51,940 nucleotides of DNA from SIG710 sp045605745 (GCA_045605745.1 JAZUQN010000031.1:1-51940); one strand, 5' to 3'; counted from the first letter of the stretch, positions 16,667-24,480 are shown. Notes: generated by a model from the sequence alone, not told the origin. Made by a program: numbers and translations.

Positions 16667-17011
16667 ATGGATCTTATTAAGGCTTTTACAAATGAGCAGC
16701 TGAAGGAGACGGCACCTGTTCTCAATATTGGTGACACTGTCAGAATTCACAACAAAATCGTTGAGGGTACAAGAGAAAGAATCCAGATGTTTGAGGGAAC
16801 TATCATCTCCAAGCACGGCGGTGGAATCTCCGAGACCTTCACAGTTAGACGCATTTCCTACGGTGTAGGCGTTGAAAAGACCTTCCCTGTACATTCTCCT
16901 AATGTAGTTAAGGTTGACATCATTCGCTCCGGTAAGGTTAGACGTGCTAAGCTTTACTACATCCGCAAGAGAATTGGTAAGGCATCTAAGGTTAAGGAAC
17001 AGATCGTTTAA
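16667..17011 (+). CDS. rplS: 50S ribosomal protein L19
   Basis: A 114-residue L19 at the 30S-50S interface. Diagnostic blocks are the paired beta segments VGDTVRIHNKIVEGTRERIQ (here GDTVRIHNKIVEG), RIQMFEGTIISKHGGGISE, TFTVRRISYGVGVEKTFPVH, VRRAKLYYIRKRIGKASK. The length is normal and AAGGAGGAG lies before the ATG. In many Firmicutes rplS follows rpsP-rimM-trmD; here it is isolated between its own promoter and terminator. Confidence 0.98.
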   Translation: MDLIKAFTNEQLKETAPVLNIGDTVRIHNKIVEGTRERIQMFEGTIISKHGGGISETFTVRRISYGVGVEKTFPVHSPNVVKVDIIRSGKVRRAKLYYIRKRIGKASKVKEQIV

Positions 17012-17023
17012 TATAATAAACGA

Positions 17024-17062
17024 AAAGAAAAAGCTCGGCTAAGCCGAGCTTTTTCTTTTCCC
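17024..17062 (+). terminator. Intrinsic terminator of rplS
   Basis: GAAAAAGCTCGGCT/AAGCCGAGCTTTTTC, a near-perfect long stem with a T-run. Confidence 0.9.
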
Positions 17063-17146
17063 CATAAAAACAAACTAAATTTACAAAAGCATTGACAGAT
17101 ATAACGATGCATGAGACAATATAGGTAAATTTATAATACATACTAT

Positions 17147-17243
17147 AAACAGGAGTTTATGGGAGAGTTTGATTTTACAAAAAAGAGCACACTGCAAAGT
17201 TTTCACTATAGAGTAGCTGACCACATACGAAAGCAGTGTGCTC
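17147..17243. repeat. Dispersed hairpin element, copy 2
   Basis: It begins AAACAGGAGTTTATGGGAGA, matching the ends of the elements at 7804 and 43809. It continues through the shared core AAAAAAGAGCACACTGC to a perfect 11-bp stem GAGCACACTGC/GCAGTGTGCTC. The distal outer arm seen in the other copies is absent or decayed: TCTCCTCGCTAAATCAAAA is the only hint. It lies between the rplS terminator and the facing HAD-gene terminator. The open frame from 17159 is a by-product of the element. Confidence 0.75.
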
Positions 17244-17274
17244 TCATATGTCTCCTCGCTAAATCAAAATTTGC

Positions 17275-17311
17275 AAAAAAGAGCTATTTGAATGTTCAAA
17301 TAGCTCTTTTT
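17275..17311. terminator. Terminator of the glp operon
   Basis: AAAAGAGCTATTTGAA/TTCAAATAGCTCTTTT, a 16-bp perfect stem with T-runs on both strands. It is adjacent to the HAD stop codon. Confidence 0.88.
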
Positions 17312-17312
17312 C

Positions 17313-18101
17313 TTATTTTATGTCCTCATAAACCATTCTTATGTTTTCATAAACAAATTCAGGTTTAGTTTCGCTTGCCGCAAGATCCTCCAGCGTACCC
17401 TCACCACTGAGAACAAAAATTGTACTGATTCCTGCATTTACACCGCAAGCAATATCTGTATAAAGACGGTCGCCGAGAAGAACCGTCTCCTCCTTTGAAA
17501 ATCCTGTTTTTTCAATTGCCAGCAAAGCCATATCTGGCTCAGGCTTGCCAATAAACTTTGGCAAACGCTTTGTGGCATTATAAAGCATCGTGCTGACAGA
17601 CCCACAATCCGGAACATATCCATACCATGTTGGGCACACCCAATCGGGGTTTGTAGCAATATAATCAACACCTCTGCCAAGAAGAATACAAGCATCCTCA
17701 AGCTTCTTGAATGTAAGCTCGGTATCAAATCCCATAAGAAGACAATCGATATCGTCCTCAAGAACATCTGTTATAGGAAGTCCGGCATCTCTAAGCTGTT
17801 CCTTAAAAGAGGTTGTCCCCAGTGCATATATCTTTTTATATGGGTGGTTTCCAAGATAGAGCACCGTTGCATTAGTTGATGTTAAAAAATCATCCGGGCA
17901 GGATTCAATTCCAAGACTCGCAAGCTTCTCTATATATTTATCCACACTTTTTGATGAATTATTTGTAAGAAAAATATATTTTCCACCAATATTCTTTATG
18001 TGCTGAAGAATATCAAGAGTTCCGTCAAAAAGGTCATTATCAAGGTATATAGTACCATCCATATCGAAAAGAAATAGCCTTTTTTTCTTAAGTTCACTCA
18101 T
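17313..18101 (-). CDS. HAD-superfamily IIA phosphatase (NagD/PGP-like)
   Basis: A 262-residue HAD phosphatase. Motif I is LFDMDGTIYLDN (nucleophile and general acid Asp), motif II FLTNNSS, motif III lysine IGKPEPDM and motif IV VLLGDRLYTDIACG. A C2-type cap lies between (about 80-185), which fits the NagD/4-nitrophenylphosphatase/glycerol-3-phosphate phosphatase group. It is the last gene of the glycerol-3-phosphate operon, so a G3P or related polyol phosphatase is a reasonable inference, not shown by sequence. The ATG at 18101 overlaps the GlpP stop by four bases (ATGA), giving translational coupling. I preferred it to an upstream TTG. Confidence 0.85.
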   Translation of the reverse strand: MSELKKKRLFLFDMDGTIYLDNDLFDGTLDILQHIKNIGGKYIFLTNNSSKSVDKYIEKLASLGIESCPDDFLTSTNATVLYLGNHPYKKIYALGTTSFKEQLRDAGLPITDVLEDDIDCLLMGFDTELTFKKLEDACILLGRGVDYIATNPDWVCPTWYGYVPDCGSVSTMLYNATKRLPKFIGKPEPDMALLAIEKTGFSKEETVLLGDRLYTDIACGVNAGISTIFVLSGEGTLEDLAASETKPEFVYENIRMVYEDIK

Positions 18102-18652
18102 ATAACACTCTCCCAAAGTTCTTTTTTTCCGCTTGAAATTGCGGTTGCGCCACTGTTTATGGCCTTTTTTACCTCTTCTATGCTGTCAATAATCCCACCT
18201 GCAATAATCGGCACACCGGTAAGGGAACGCAGCCTCTCAATAACCTTATAAACAACGCCCGGCATTATCTCAATCATATCAGCTTTTGAAGCACGAAGCG
18301 AATCCATTGTTGTTTGAATAGAATGAGAATCAACAATAAAAAATCTCTGAACGGTAAAAAGTCCCAGTTCTTTTGCAGACCTTATTATATTCACTCTCGT
18401 GCTTATAATTCCGTCAATGTCAAGGCTTTTTACATATTCAATTCCGCATTTATCCTTTCCGATGCCCTCTGCAAGATCAAGGTGGATAAAGTGCTTTTTG
18501 CCCGCACTATGAACCTTTTGAGTAACGCTTGCCAAGGTGAGGATATTAGGGCAAAGATCAAAAATCATCTCAGTGGGACTTTTAAGCGCAGCTTCAAGCT
18601 CGCTTTCGCTTCTCACTGCCGCAATAACGGCGCATTTTGTAAAATCCGTCAT
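18098..18652 (-). CDS. glpP: Glycerol-3-phosphate-responsive antiterminator GlpP
   Basis: A 184-residue TIM-barrel-like GlpP protein. Family blocks are CAVIAAVRSESELEAAL, IFDLCPNILTLASVT, KHFIHLDLAEGIGKD, VQRFFIVDSHSIQT, IEIMPGVVYKVIERL, and the phosphate-binding VPIIAGGIIDS and GATAISSGKKELW. In B. subtilis GlpP with glycerol-3-phosphate binds glp leader mRNA and prevents termination. The matching target here is probably the leader hairpin at 21763-21820 at the head of this same operon. I chose the ATG at 18652 with AAGGA upstream; the earlier in-frame start runs into the DUF1667 gene. Confidence 0.93.
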   Translation of the reverse strand: MTDFTKCAVIAAVRSESELEAALKSPTEMIFDLCPNILTLASVTQKVHSAGKKHFIHLDLAEGIGKDKCGIEYVKSLDIDGIISTRVNIIRSAKELGLFTVQRFFIVDSHSIQTTMDSLRASKADMIEIMPGVVYKVIERLRSLTGVPIIAGGIIDSIEEVKKAINSGATAISSGKKELWESVI

Positions 18653-18662
18653 AATAAAATCC

Positions 18663-19004
18663 TTACATATTTTTTGTTGAAACGATATTGCATCCGAATA
18701 CATTTTCTATTATAACATCTCCAACCGAAATTGGCAAGTGGGCAACAGAATTATTTATAATTTCCATCAGCTCAAACATTTTTTCCTTTGGAATAGGAGC
18801 ATCGGTCTTAACCGGAACAACACTGCCATCGTCACATTTAACCGTCGTTGTTACGGTTCTCATGGGAGCGATGCACTCTGTCTCCGCATATTTTTTGCCT
18901 CGTGGACAGGTGTTACCCTTAACACTCTTAACCTCACCGTTTTCTATCTCAACCTCAAGACTGCAGCCAATGGGGCAGATTATGCAAGTTAGTTCTCTTT
19001 TCAT
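18663..19004 (-). CDS. DUF1667 protein of the glycerol-3-phosphate oxidation cluster
   Basis: A 113-residue protein with ICPIGCSLEVE near the amino end and TCPRGKKYAETECIAPMRT, a cysteine arrangement conserved in DUF1667. The family almost always follows a GlpO-like dehydrogenase and an FAD/NAD oxidoreductase, as here. It may carry a metal or Fe-S site and pass electrons from the dehydrogenase, by analogy with anaerobic GlpABC; this is inference. I chose the ATG at 19004 (AAGGAG upstream), 13 bp after the oxidoreductase stop. The earlier in-frame residues overlap that gene and look non-native. Confidence 0.88.
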   Translation of the reverse strand: MKRELTCIICPIGCSLEVEIENGEVKSVKGNTCPRGKKYAETECIAPMRTVTTTVKCDDGSVVPVKTDAPIPKEKMFELMEIINNSVAHLPISVGDVIIENVFGCNIVSTKNM

Positions 19005-19017
19005 ATCATCAATCTCC

Positions 19018-20253
19018 TTAATTCTGCTCAAGCTTAAATTCAAGCTCGTCGGCTCCGGCAAAGATAGCTTTTGTCAGCTTAACGCTTTCCATCTCACCGG
19101 GAGCTACCTTAGGTCTCTTCTTTGAAAATACCTTTTCACCGTTTTTATATACCGCAACAGTCACATTTCTGAACACATCGGAAACACGGAAATAAACGCT
19201 TACATCCTTATCCTGTGTTATCTTTTGAGGAACTGTATAGCGAATTCTGCCATCGGTCTTTATATCAAGCGAAATAGCGGCAGAGCTCTCTCCTTTTATA
19301 TATGCCGCTGCACTTTTTCCGGCAATTTCAGCTTCTTCTGAAACATAGTCAACAAGATCATGAACATGAAGCACATTTCCGCAGGCATAAATTCCCTCAA
19401 TATTAGTCTGTCTATCCTGGTCTACAACAGCACCGCTTGTAACTCTGTCAAGGCTGACACCGGCACTCTTTGAAAGCTCGTTTTCGGGTATTAGTCCAAC
19501 GCTGAGAAGAAGTGTGTCGCAAGGGATAAATTCCTTTGTTTCGGGAATTGGGCGTCTGTTTTCGTCAACCTTTGCAATGGTAACACCGCAAAGACGCTCC
19601 TTGCCATGAATCTCAACCACCGTATGGCTAAGCTTAAGCGGAATACCAAAATCATTAAGGCACTGCTCAATATTTCTGGCAAGACCTCCTGAATAGGGCA
19701 TCAGCTCACAAACCGCGTGCACCTTTGCACCCTCAAGCGTCATTCTTCTTGCCATGATAAGTCCTATATCACCCGAACCGAGAATAACCACATTCTTGCC
19801 GGGCATATATCCCTCAATGTTTACAAATTTCTGTGCCGTACCTGCACTATAGATTCCTGCAGGACGAGTTCCTGCAATATTGAGCGCCCCTTTTGAGCGC
19901 TCACGGCAGCCCATTGCCAAAATAACAGCCTTAGCCTTGATCTGAAAGATTCCGTCTTCTTCGTTTGTTGCAGTTATAACCTTATCCTCTGTAATATCAA
20001 GAACCATTGTTCCTGTTTTAAAGGGGATATTCATAGCTCTGACCTTTTCTTCGTATCTCCAAGCATATTCAGGTCCTGTCAGCTCTTCGCCAAAGCGATG
20101 CAGACCAAAACCGTTATGTATGCACTGACCGAGAATACCGCCAAGACGGTTATCTCTTTCAAGTATGAGAATATCTCTGATCCCGCTTTCATAAGCCGCA
20201 ATAGCAGCACTCATTCCGGCAGGGCCACCGCCGATGATAACCAGATCTGTCAT
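19018..20253 (-). CDS. FAD/NAD(P)-dependent pyridine nucleotide-disulfide-type oxidoreductase (GlpB-like partner)
   Basis: A 411-residue flavoprotein. An FAD Rossmann motif (VIIGGGPAGMSAAIAAYESG) opens the protein. The second nucleotide motif is NVVILGSGDIGLIMARRM, and the flavin-binding DRQTNIEGIYACGNVLHVHD is near residue 300. A beta-rich tail follows. It belongs to the oxidoreductases co-encoded with GlpO/DUF1667 in Clostridia. The likely role is to accept electrons from glycerol-3-phosphate dehydrogenase and reduce NAD(P) or another carrier. I chose the ATG at 20253, one base after the glpO stop codon, with GGGGG in the ribosome-site position. Confidence 0.9.
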   Translation of the reverse strand: MTDLVIIGGGPAGMSAAIAAYESGIRDILILERDNRLGGILGQCIHNGFGLHRFGEELTGPEYAWRYEEKVRAMNIPFKTGTMVLDITEDKVITATNEEDGIFQIKAKAVILAMGCRERSKGALNIAGTRPAGIYSAGTAQKFVNIEGYMPGKNVVILGSGDIGLIMARRMTLEGAKVHAVCELMPYSGGLARNIEQCLNDFGIPLKLSHTVVEIHGKERLCGVTIAKVDENRRPIPETKEFIPCDTLLLSVGLIPENELSKSAGVSLDRVTSGAVVDQDRQTNIEGIYACGNVLHVHDLVDYVSEEAEIAGKSAAAYIKGESSAAISLDIKTDGRIRYTVPQKITQDKDVSVYFRVSDVFRNVTVAVYKNGEKVFSKKRPKVAPGEMESVKLTKAIFAGADELEFKLEQN

Positions 20254-20254
20254 C

Positions 20255-21688
20255 TTATTTATCCCCCTTTGTTTTTCCGTAATTGAGGCGAGATTCTCCG
20301 CCAAACTTAGTTACATCCTCATAGGCAATGCCAAGCTCTCTTGATAGAAGCTCAACAATTCTGGGCGAGCAAAAGCCACCCTGACAGCGTCCCATTTGGC
20401 TTCTTGTTCTTCGCTTGACACCGTCAAGATCACGGGGCTTCGGATTTGTGCGTATAGCCTCAAGAATCTCTCCCTCAGTGACAGTTTCACAGCGACAAAC
20501 TATCTTGCCATAAGCCTTATCCTTTGCAATGATAGCATTCTTTTCTTCAATCGAAGCCTGTCTGAAATGATGCATAGGCTTTCTTATGGGATTAAAAGCC
20601 TTATTTTCGTGAAGCGCAAGACCGCTTTCACGAAGAATATCAACAACATATTCGGCAATTGCCGGAGAAGCGGAAAGTCCGGGGGATTCGATTCCTGCAA
20701 CATTGACAAAGCCGCGAAGCGGAGATGTTATAATAAAATCGCCCGTACTTCCAACCGCACGAAGTCCGCAGAAGGATGTTATGGTTTTGCCAAAGGGTAC
20801 TCCCTCAACATTCTCGGCAGTCTCCTTTATAACATGAGCAAAACCGCCTGCAGTTGTTGATTTATCCTCCTTGTCCTCCATATCAACCGATGTGGGGCCT
20901 GTTAAAAGATTTCCGTCAACTGTTGGAGAAACAAGAATACCTTTGCCCATTTTGCTTGGCGTTCTGAAAATAGTATGAGACACGATATTTCCACACTCTT
21001 TATCAAGAAGGATATATTCACCTCTTCTGGGATGAACCGTAAACGAGTCATCGCCAACCATTTTTGCAATGGCATCCGAATATACTCCTGCCGCATTGAC
21101 AACATATTTTGCTGTTATACTTCTGTCATTTGAGCATATCTCATAGACGCCGTTTTTGCGCTCAATAGCAGTAACGGGAAAACTGAGTTCAAGCTCTGCC
21201 CCATTATCCATTGCGTTACCGATAGCTGCAACAGTCAACTCATATGGGCATATGATTGCGCCCGTGGGTGCTCTCAGCGCACAGCTTGCGTTTTTGCCTA
21301 TATTTGGCTCAAGGCGGTGAAGCTCGTCTCTGTCAAGTATAGAAAGCTCACGAACGCCGTTTTTAACTCCACGCTCGTAAAGTGCCTTGATAGTCTCTTT
21401 ATCTTCATCCGAAAAGCCAATAACAAGAGAACCGTTGCGCTTATATTTAACGCCGAGCTCCCTTGCAACCTGCTCCATCATTTCGGAGCCTTTAACATTA
21501 AGCTTTGCTTTAAGAGAGCCTTCCTTGGCATCAAATCCTGCATGAACGATCGCAGAATTTGCTTTTGTTGCCCCCATTGCAACATCATTTTCCTTTTCAA
21601 GAAGAACGACGCGGAGATTATAACGGGATAGCTCTCTGGCTATCAGACCTCCAACAACTCCTGCACCGATTATGGCTACATCATACAT
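20255..21688 (-). CDS. glpO: Glycerol-3-phosphate dehydrogenase, GlpO/GlpA-like, with [2Fe-2S] BFD-type tail
   Basis: A 477-residue FAD-dependent dehydrogenase (DAO family) that oxidises sn-glycerol 3-phosphate to dihydroxyacetone phosphate. The FAD motif is DVAIIGAGVVGGLIARELS. Substrate-domain landmarks are NSAIVHAGFDAKEGSLK, VNAAGVYSDAIA, HPRRGEYILLDK and CGLRAVGSTGDFII. The carboxy end (about 385-460) carries a BFD-like Fe-S domain with CRCETVTEGEI and MGRCQGGFC, as in anaerobic GlpA. The ATG at 21688 has AAAGG upstream. It is the first gene of a five-gene operon (glpO, oxidoreductase, DUF1667, glpP, HAD) with overlapping or 1-13 bp junctions. Confidence 0.92.
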   Translation of the reverse strand: MYDVAIIGAGVVGGLIARELSRYNLRVVLLEKENDVAMGATKANSAIVHAGFDAKEGSLKAKLNVKGSEMMEQVARELGVKYKRNGSLVIGFSDEDKETIKALYERGVKNGVRELSILDRDELHRLEPNIGKNASCALRAPTGAIICPYELTVAAIGNAMDNGAELELSFPVTAIERKNGVYEICSNDRSITAKYVVNAAGVYSDAIAKMVGDDSFTVHPRRGEYILLDKECGNIVSHTIFRTPSKMGKGILVSPTVDGNLLTGPTSVDMEDKEDKSTTAGGFAHVIKETAENVEGVPFGKTITSFCGLRAVGSTGDFIITSPLRGFVNVAGIESPGLSASPAIAEYVVDILRESGLALHENKAFNPIRKPMHHFRQASIEEKNAIIAKDKAYGKIVCRCETVTEGEILEAIRTNPKPRDLDGVKRRTRSQMGRCQGGFCSPRIVELLSRELGIAYEDVTKFGGESRLNYGKTKGDK

Positions 21689-21762
21689 AATAATAACCTT
21701 TCTGTCTGCCTGTTTTTTCTCTGCCGCCGCAGACAGGCGGAGAGCTGAGATGCCAAAAAGGC

Positions 21763-21820
21763 AAAAAAAGACGCACCAAAACAAAGGGTATATAACAATA
21801 CCATTTGTTTTGATACGTCT
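21763..21820 (-). promoter_or_regulatory. Leader terminator of the glp operon, probable GlpP antitermination target
   Basis: In the transcript, AGACGTATCAAAACAAAT pairs with the later TTTGTTTTGGTGCGTCT (imperfect stem of about 23 bp). Seven U follow. This is a complete intrinsic terminator between the promoter at 21842-21870 and the glpO start. Since glpP is in the operon, GlpP-dependent antitermination, as for B. subtilis glpD, is the natural reading. The hairpin is seen; its control by GlpP is inferred. Confidence 0.75.
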
Positions 21821-21841
21821 CCAAATCTCTGTATCGCTTTT

Positions 21842-21870
21842 ATTTTAATACTTTTTGCGAATTTTGTCAA
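21842..21870 (-). promoter_or_regulatory. glp operon promoter
   Basis: On the minus strand: TTGACA, 17 bp, TAAAAT. The expected start is about 15 bases before the leader terminator. Confidence 0.75.
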
Positions 21871-21899
21871 TGGTTTTAAGAAAATTAATACAGATTTTT

Positions 21900-22757
21900 T
21901 TAAAGCTCAGATTTTGATGGCAAAAACTCTTTAATGCTTTCACGAACAATATGGAAATCGTTTGTCATAATAGTATCGATTCCCATTTCAATATGTTTTC
22001 TTGCAGTTTCTCCGTCATCTGCCTGGCAATAGTTGCATTTAATTCCATGGGCATGGGCTAGGTCTATCAAATCCTTCTCAAAAGGTCTCCAGAAAACAAA
22101 CTGTACTTTATCAAAGCCGTGCTCAATGGCAAGCTCAACCATTTTTTTGTTTCCCTCTTGCCCATGCTGAGATCCCTGACAATAAGAAGCATCCGGCAAG
22201 AGCTTTCTCATTTCAAGCAAGCTTTCGGTATGTGTACTCATAAAATAAATATGCTTTTCACAGTTATATTTTTTTATGAGTGCGGCAACCTGCTCATACC
22301 GAGGATCGGTTTTGTTTTCCGTATCGTCAAGAACATCCCATATTTTCATATGAATATTCATTATCACCCTACCGGCAAATTGCTGCAATATTTCCTCAAA
22401 AGTAGGAAGCTGAAGGCCACAAAGCTTTTCGCTGAATCTGCTGCCAAAATCCAATTTTTTCAACTCTTCAAGAGTATAACGGCCGATAAATCCCTCTCCG
22501 TTTGAAACTCTTTCGAGCCTTGCATCATGTGCTGTTACAAGCTCGCCGTCCTTTGTTGACCAAATATCAAATTCTATCTCCTCTGCCCCAAGGGAAATTG
22601 CGGCGGCAAAAGCAGGCATTGTGTTTTCGGGAGCTACGGTGTTAAAGCCACGGTGGGCACAAACACGGGGATAAGGCATATCCTTGTCATCCGGCACAAT
22701 ACCTAAGCTACCCAAAGGATATCCAAACTTACCCTTATCATTTGCAACAGTATTCAT
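21900..22757 (-). CDS. Glycerophosphodiester phosphodiesterase family protein
   Basis: A 285-residue cytosolic GDPD TIM barrel without signal peptide. The catalytic motifs are CAHRGFNTVAPENTMPAF (HR), GAEEIEFDIWSTKDGELV (ExD metal ligands) and TAHDARLERVS (general base His and Asp). GDPD enzymes release glycerol-3-phosphate and an alcohol from glycerophosphodiesters. It lies just upstream of the glp operon on the same strand, which fits supply of its substrate. Its ribosome site is GAGGTG. No clear terminator separates it from the glp promoter, so its transcript may also meet the GlpP-controlled leader. Confidence 0.88.
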   Translation of the reverse strand: MNTVANDKGKFGYPLGSLGIVPDDKDMPYPRVCAHRGFNTVAPENTMPAFAAAISLGAEEIEFDIWSTKDGELVTAHDARLERVSNGEGFIGRYTLEELKKLDFGSRFSEKLCGLQLPTFEEILQQFAGRVIMNIHMKIWDVLDDTENKTDPRYEQVAALIKKYNCEKHIYFMSTHTESLLEMRKLLPDASYCQGSQHGQEGNKKMVELAIEHGFDKVQFVFWRPFEKDLIDLAHAHGIKCNYCQADDGETARKHIEMGIDTIMTNDFHIVRESIKEFLPSKSEL

Positions 22758-22821
22758 CTTCTATGCACCTCTATATAAACTTAACCGGCATTTGGCTGAA
22801 CATGCCGACTTTTTTAAATTT

Positions 22822-23182
22822 GTAACCGAGCCTATAAGCCGGGTTCTGTCGTGAGCGATCATCAATCTGTGCGCAGTGTTGCCACGGCGCTCAAGCGCAA
22901 ATGCGCTTTGCCACCTGCGGATATATGTCGGGCAAACGATCCGCTTGCGGTGTTGCTTCGGATAGGGTTTACATGGCACCCCTTGTCACCAAGGGGTCGG
23001 TGAGCTCTTACCTCACCATTCCATCCTTGCCTGCGAAAAACGCATAGGCGGTTTATTTCTGTTGCACTTTCCCTAAGGTCACCCTCGGCTGATGTTATCA
23101 GTTATCCTGCCCTATGAAGCCCGGACTTTCCTCATGATAATACCTTTCGGCACCATATCACGCAACCGCTCAGCTCGGTTAC
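22822..23182 (-). ncRNA. rnpB: RNase P RNA, bacterial type A
   Basis: The catalytic RNA of RNase P, which trims tRNA 5' ends. Conserved segments on the minus strand are GAGGAAAGTCCGGGCTTC near the 5' end, the GGAAAGTGCAACAGAAATA block, GATGGAATGGTGAGG, and AGAACCCGGCTTATAGGCTC at the 3' end. The terminal GTAACCGAGC at the 5' end and its complement GCTCGGTTAC at the 3' end form helix P1. The open frame across it (22761-22979) is a by-product. Confidence 0.96.
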
Positions 23183-23188
23183 TATAAC

Positions 23189-23217
23189 ATTATACAGCAA
23201 AAGCACACCAAAGTCAA
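23189..23217 (-). promoter_or_regulatory. rnpB promoter
   Basis: On the minus strand: TTGACT, 17 bp, TATAAT, placing the RNA start close to P1. The -35 and spacer lie inside the inverted repeat at 23197-23264. Confidence 0.8.
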
Positions 23218-23264
23218 TCGTGAATTTTATTTATAGATAAATTCACATGAAGGTGTGCTTTTGC
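23197..23264. repeat. Long inverted repeat between thiT and rnpB
   Basis: GCAAAAGCACACC (23197-23209) and GGTGTGCTTTTGC (23252-23264) are perfect complements. A second arm, GTGAATTTT/ATAAATTCAC, nests inside. It follows the thiT stop codon and could end that transcript, although there is no T-run on the minus strand. It also overlaps the rnpB promoter. Confidence 0.7.
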
Positions 23265-23296
23265 ATATTATATTTGCATTTTTATTTTAAGTTAGC

Positions 23297-23977
23297 TCAA
23301 AACTCTTTTGCTTTAAGCTGAGGCAAACGGGCAATAACAAGGGCAACGATTGCAGTTAAAATGATCTCGGGTATCATATATAGTCCGTTATAAATAACAG
23401 AATAAACGAGAGCAAGCATTTTGCCATCGAAAGCTGAGAGAATCTTATCCCCTATACCACCTACATTAAATGTCTCTGTAAAGAACCACTCGGCATATGC
23501 GCCCCAGAAAATAAAGCCGGAAATAATATGGGCTATGTATCTAAAGGTGGTTGCAACAATGGCACCGAGGAAAAGTCCCTGTGACCTGTTTTTGCTTTTT
23601 CTGAAAGCACCGCCTATGCCAAGAACTCCATAGGCAATTATATAGTCAATGAGTGTTATTGCAATTGCGGCAAAAAGCTTCATTCCACCCTCGTCTTCGG
23701 GAAGAAAATATGCAATGATAGTTGAATTTTTGCCCATCATCAGATCCATAAGTATCTGCAGAACTGCATAGGTAAATGATGTGAAAAAACCCCATTTCAT
23801 TCCATAAACATATGAAACGATTATAATCGGCAGCATACTTGCAAGGGTCAGCGTGCCACCATAAGGAAGCTGCAAAAAGGGTATAAGGGCACAAACAAGA
23901 GCTAAAACTGCCGCAAGGGCAATCATAACGCCGCTGAAGGTTAGTCGGTGAATATCGATTTTTTTCTTTGTATTCAT
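23297..23977 (-). CDS. thiT: Thiamine transporter S component ThiT (energy-coupling factor type)
   Basis: A 226-residue membrane protein with about six hydrophobic segments. ThiT is the thiamine-binding subunit that shares the ECF ATPase module encoded elsewhere. Recognised blocks are LPYGGTLTLASMLPIIIVSY and the binding-site segment RYIAHIISGFIFWGAYAE, with the conserved His and Trp that contact thiamine. I chose the ATG at 23977 with AAGGAG eight bases upstream. The frame is open back into the riboswitch and the longer version is not real. The TPP riboswitch directly upstream confirms thiamine function. Confidence 0.94.
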   Translation of the reverse strand: MNTKKKIDIHRLTFSGVMIALAAVLALVCALIPFLQLPYGGTLTLASMLPIIIVSYVYGMKWGFFTSFTYAVLQILMDLMMGKNSTIIAYFLPEDEGGMKLFAAIAITLIDYIIAYGVLGIGGAFRKSKNRSQGLFLGAIVATTFRYIAHIISGFIFWGAYAEWFFTETFNVGGIGDKILSAFDGKMLALVYSVIYNGLYMIPEIILTAIVALVIARLPQLKAKEF

Positions 23978-24006
23978 TTTGAATACTCCTTTCTTTGCAA
24001 TATGTA

Positions 24007-24040
24007 AAGGCAGCCTCACGAATAGCCGTGTTGCTGCCTT
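24007..24040 (-). promoter_or_regulatory. Hairpin between TPP aptamer and thiT
   Basis: AAGGCAGC/GCTGCCTT with an inner CACG/CGTG stem. It sits between the aptamer and the ribosome site. There is no U-run after it, so it may act on translation or as part of a switch whose alternate pairing I could not resolve. Confidence 0.55.
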
Positions 24041-24059
24041 AAAAATGCAAAAAAAGATC

Positions 24060-24156
24060 AAACAACTTCCTACGCCGGTATTATCCGTATCAGGTTATAA
24101 GGGTTCGGATCTCTCCGTCTCAGCCAAAGGCACCCCTGCGTGTGACTGCGTCACAT
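24060..24156 (-). promoter_or_regulatory. TPP riboswitch (THI element)
   Basis: The minus strand shows the THI-box order GGGGTGCCTTTGG, CTGAGA, GATCCGAACCC, ACCTGAT, ACGGATAATACCGGCGTAGG. When thiamine pyrophosphate binds, expression of the downstream thiT should fall. Confidence 0.95.
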
Positions 24157-24174
24157 ATTAAATTTTACTTTTTC

Positions 24175-24202
24175 ATTATATCATATTTTTCCCATTTGTC
24201 AA
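24175..24202 (-). promoter_or_regulatory. Promoter of the riboswitch-thiT transcript
   Basis: On the minus strand: TTGACA, 16 bp, TATAAT, about 20 bases before the aptamer. Confidence 0.78.
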
Positions 24203-24257
24203 GTGTATAACAGTAAAATCTCCAACATTGTTTTATTATTTTTATCGCCCAAAAATA

Positions 24258-24286
24258 TTGACACTTTCAGAAAATTATGGTAAAAT
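24258..24286 (+). promoter_or_regulatory. Consensus promoter before two tiny ORFs
   Basis: TTGACA (24258-24263), 17 bp, TAAAAT (24281-24286) with extended TG. It is as good as any promoter in the window, which argues that the short frames behind it are expressed. Confidence 0.78.
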
Positions 24287-24333
24287 ATAGCAAAGACATT
24301 TATTGTCAAATATGTAAATGGGGGGTGAATCCA

Positions 24334-24480
24334 ATGGTGATCAAAAACATTTGGAATACTATTACAATTACTTCAATCACTGCTTCAGCAAATTCTTCAC
24401 AAGAGTTAGGTTTTTCTGTGACATATAACCAAGAGGGTTCATATTTTGAAACTTTCAGTACACCCGAAGTAAATTTCTGA
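24334..24480 (+). CDS. Putative 48-residue peptide, unknown
   Basis: An ATG frame with GGGGGGTG in ribosome-site position, about 40 bases after a consensus promoter. The peptide begins MVIKNIWNTITITSITASAN and is rich in Thr, Ser and Asn. It has no signal peptide, membrane helix or cysteine, and I recognise no family. The next tiny ORF begins 15 bases after its stop, with its own ribosome site. It could be a small secreted-free peptide, a leader peptide, or a decayed gene. A frame on the opposite strand over the same DNA has no promoter or ribosome site. Confidence 0.45.
   Translation: MVIKNIWNTITITSITASANSSQELGFSVTYNQEGSYFETFSTPEVNF

Noticed and set aside
17159..17368. 69-residue plus-strand frame downstream of rplS
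   Set aside because: It starts inside repeat copy 2 and ends in the facing HAD gene terminator and gene.
22761..22979. 72-residue minus-strand frame
   Set aside because: It lies within RNase P RNA.
23979..24161. 60-residue plus-strand frame
   Set aside because: It is antisense to the TPP riboswitch and leader of thiT.
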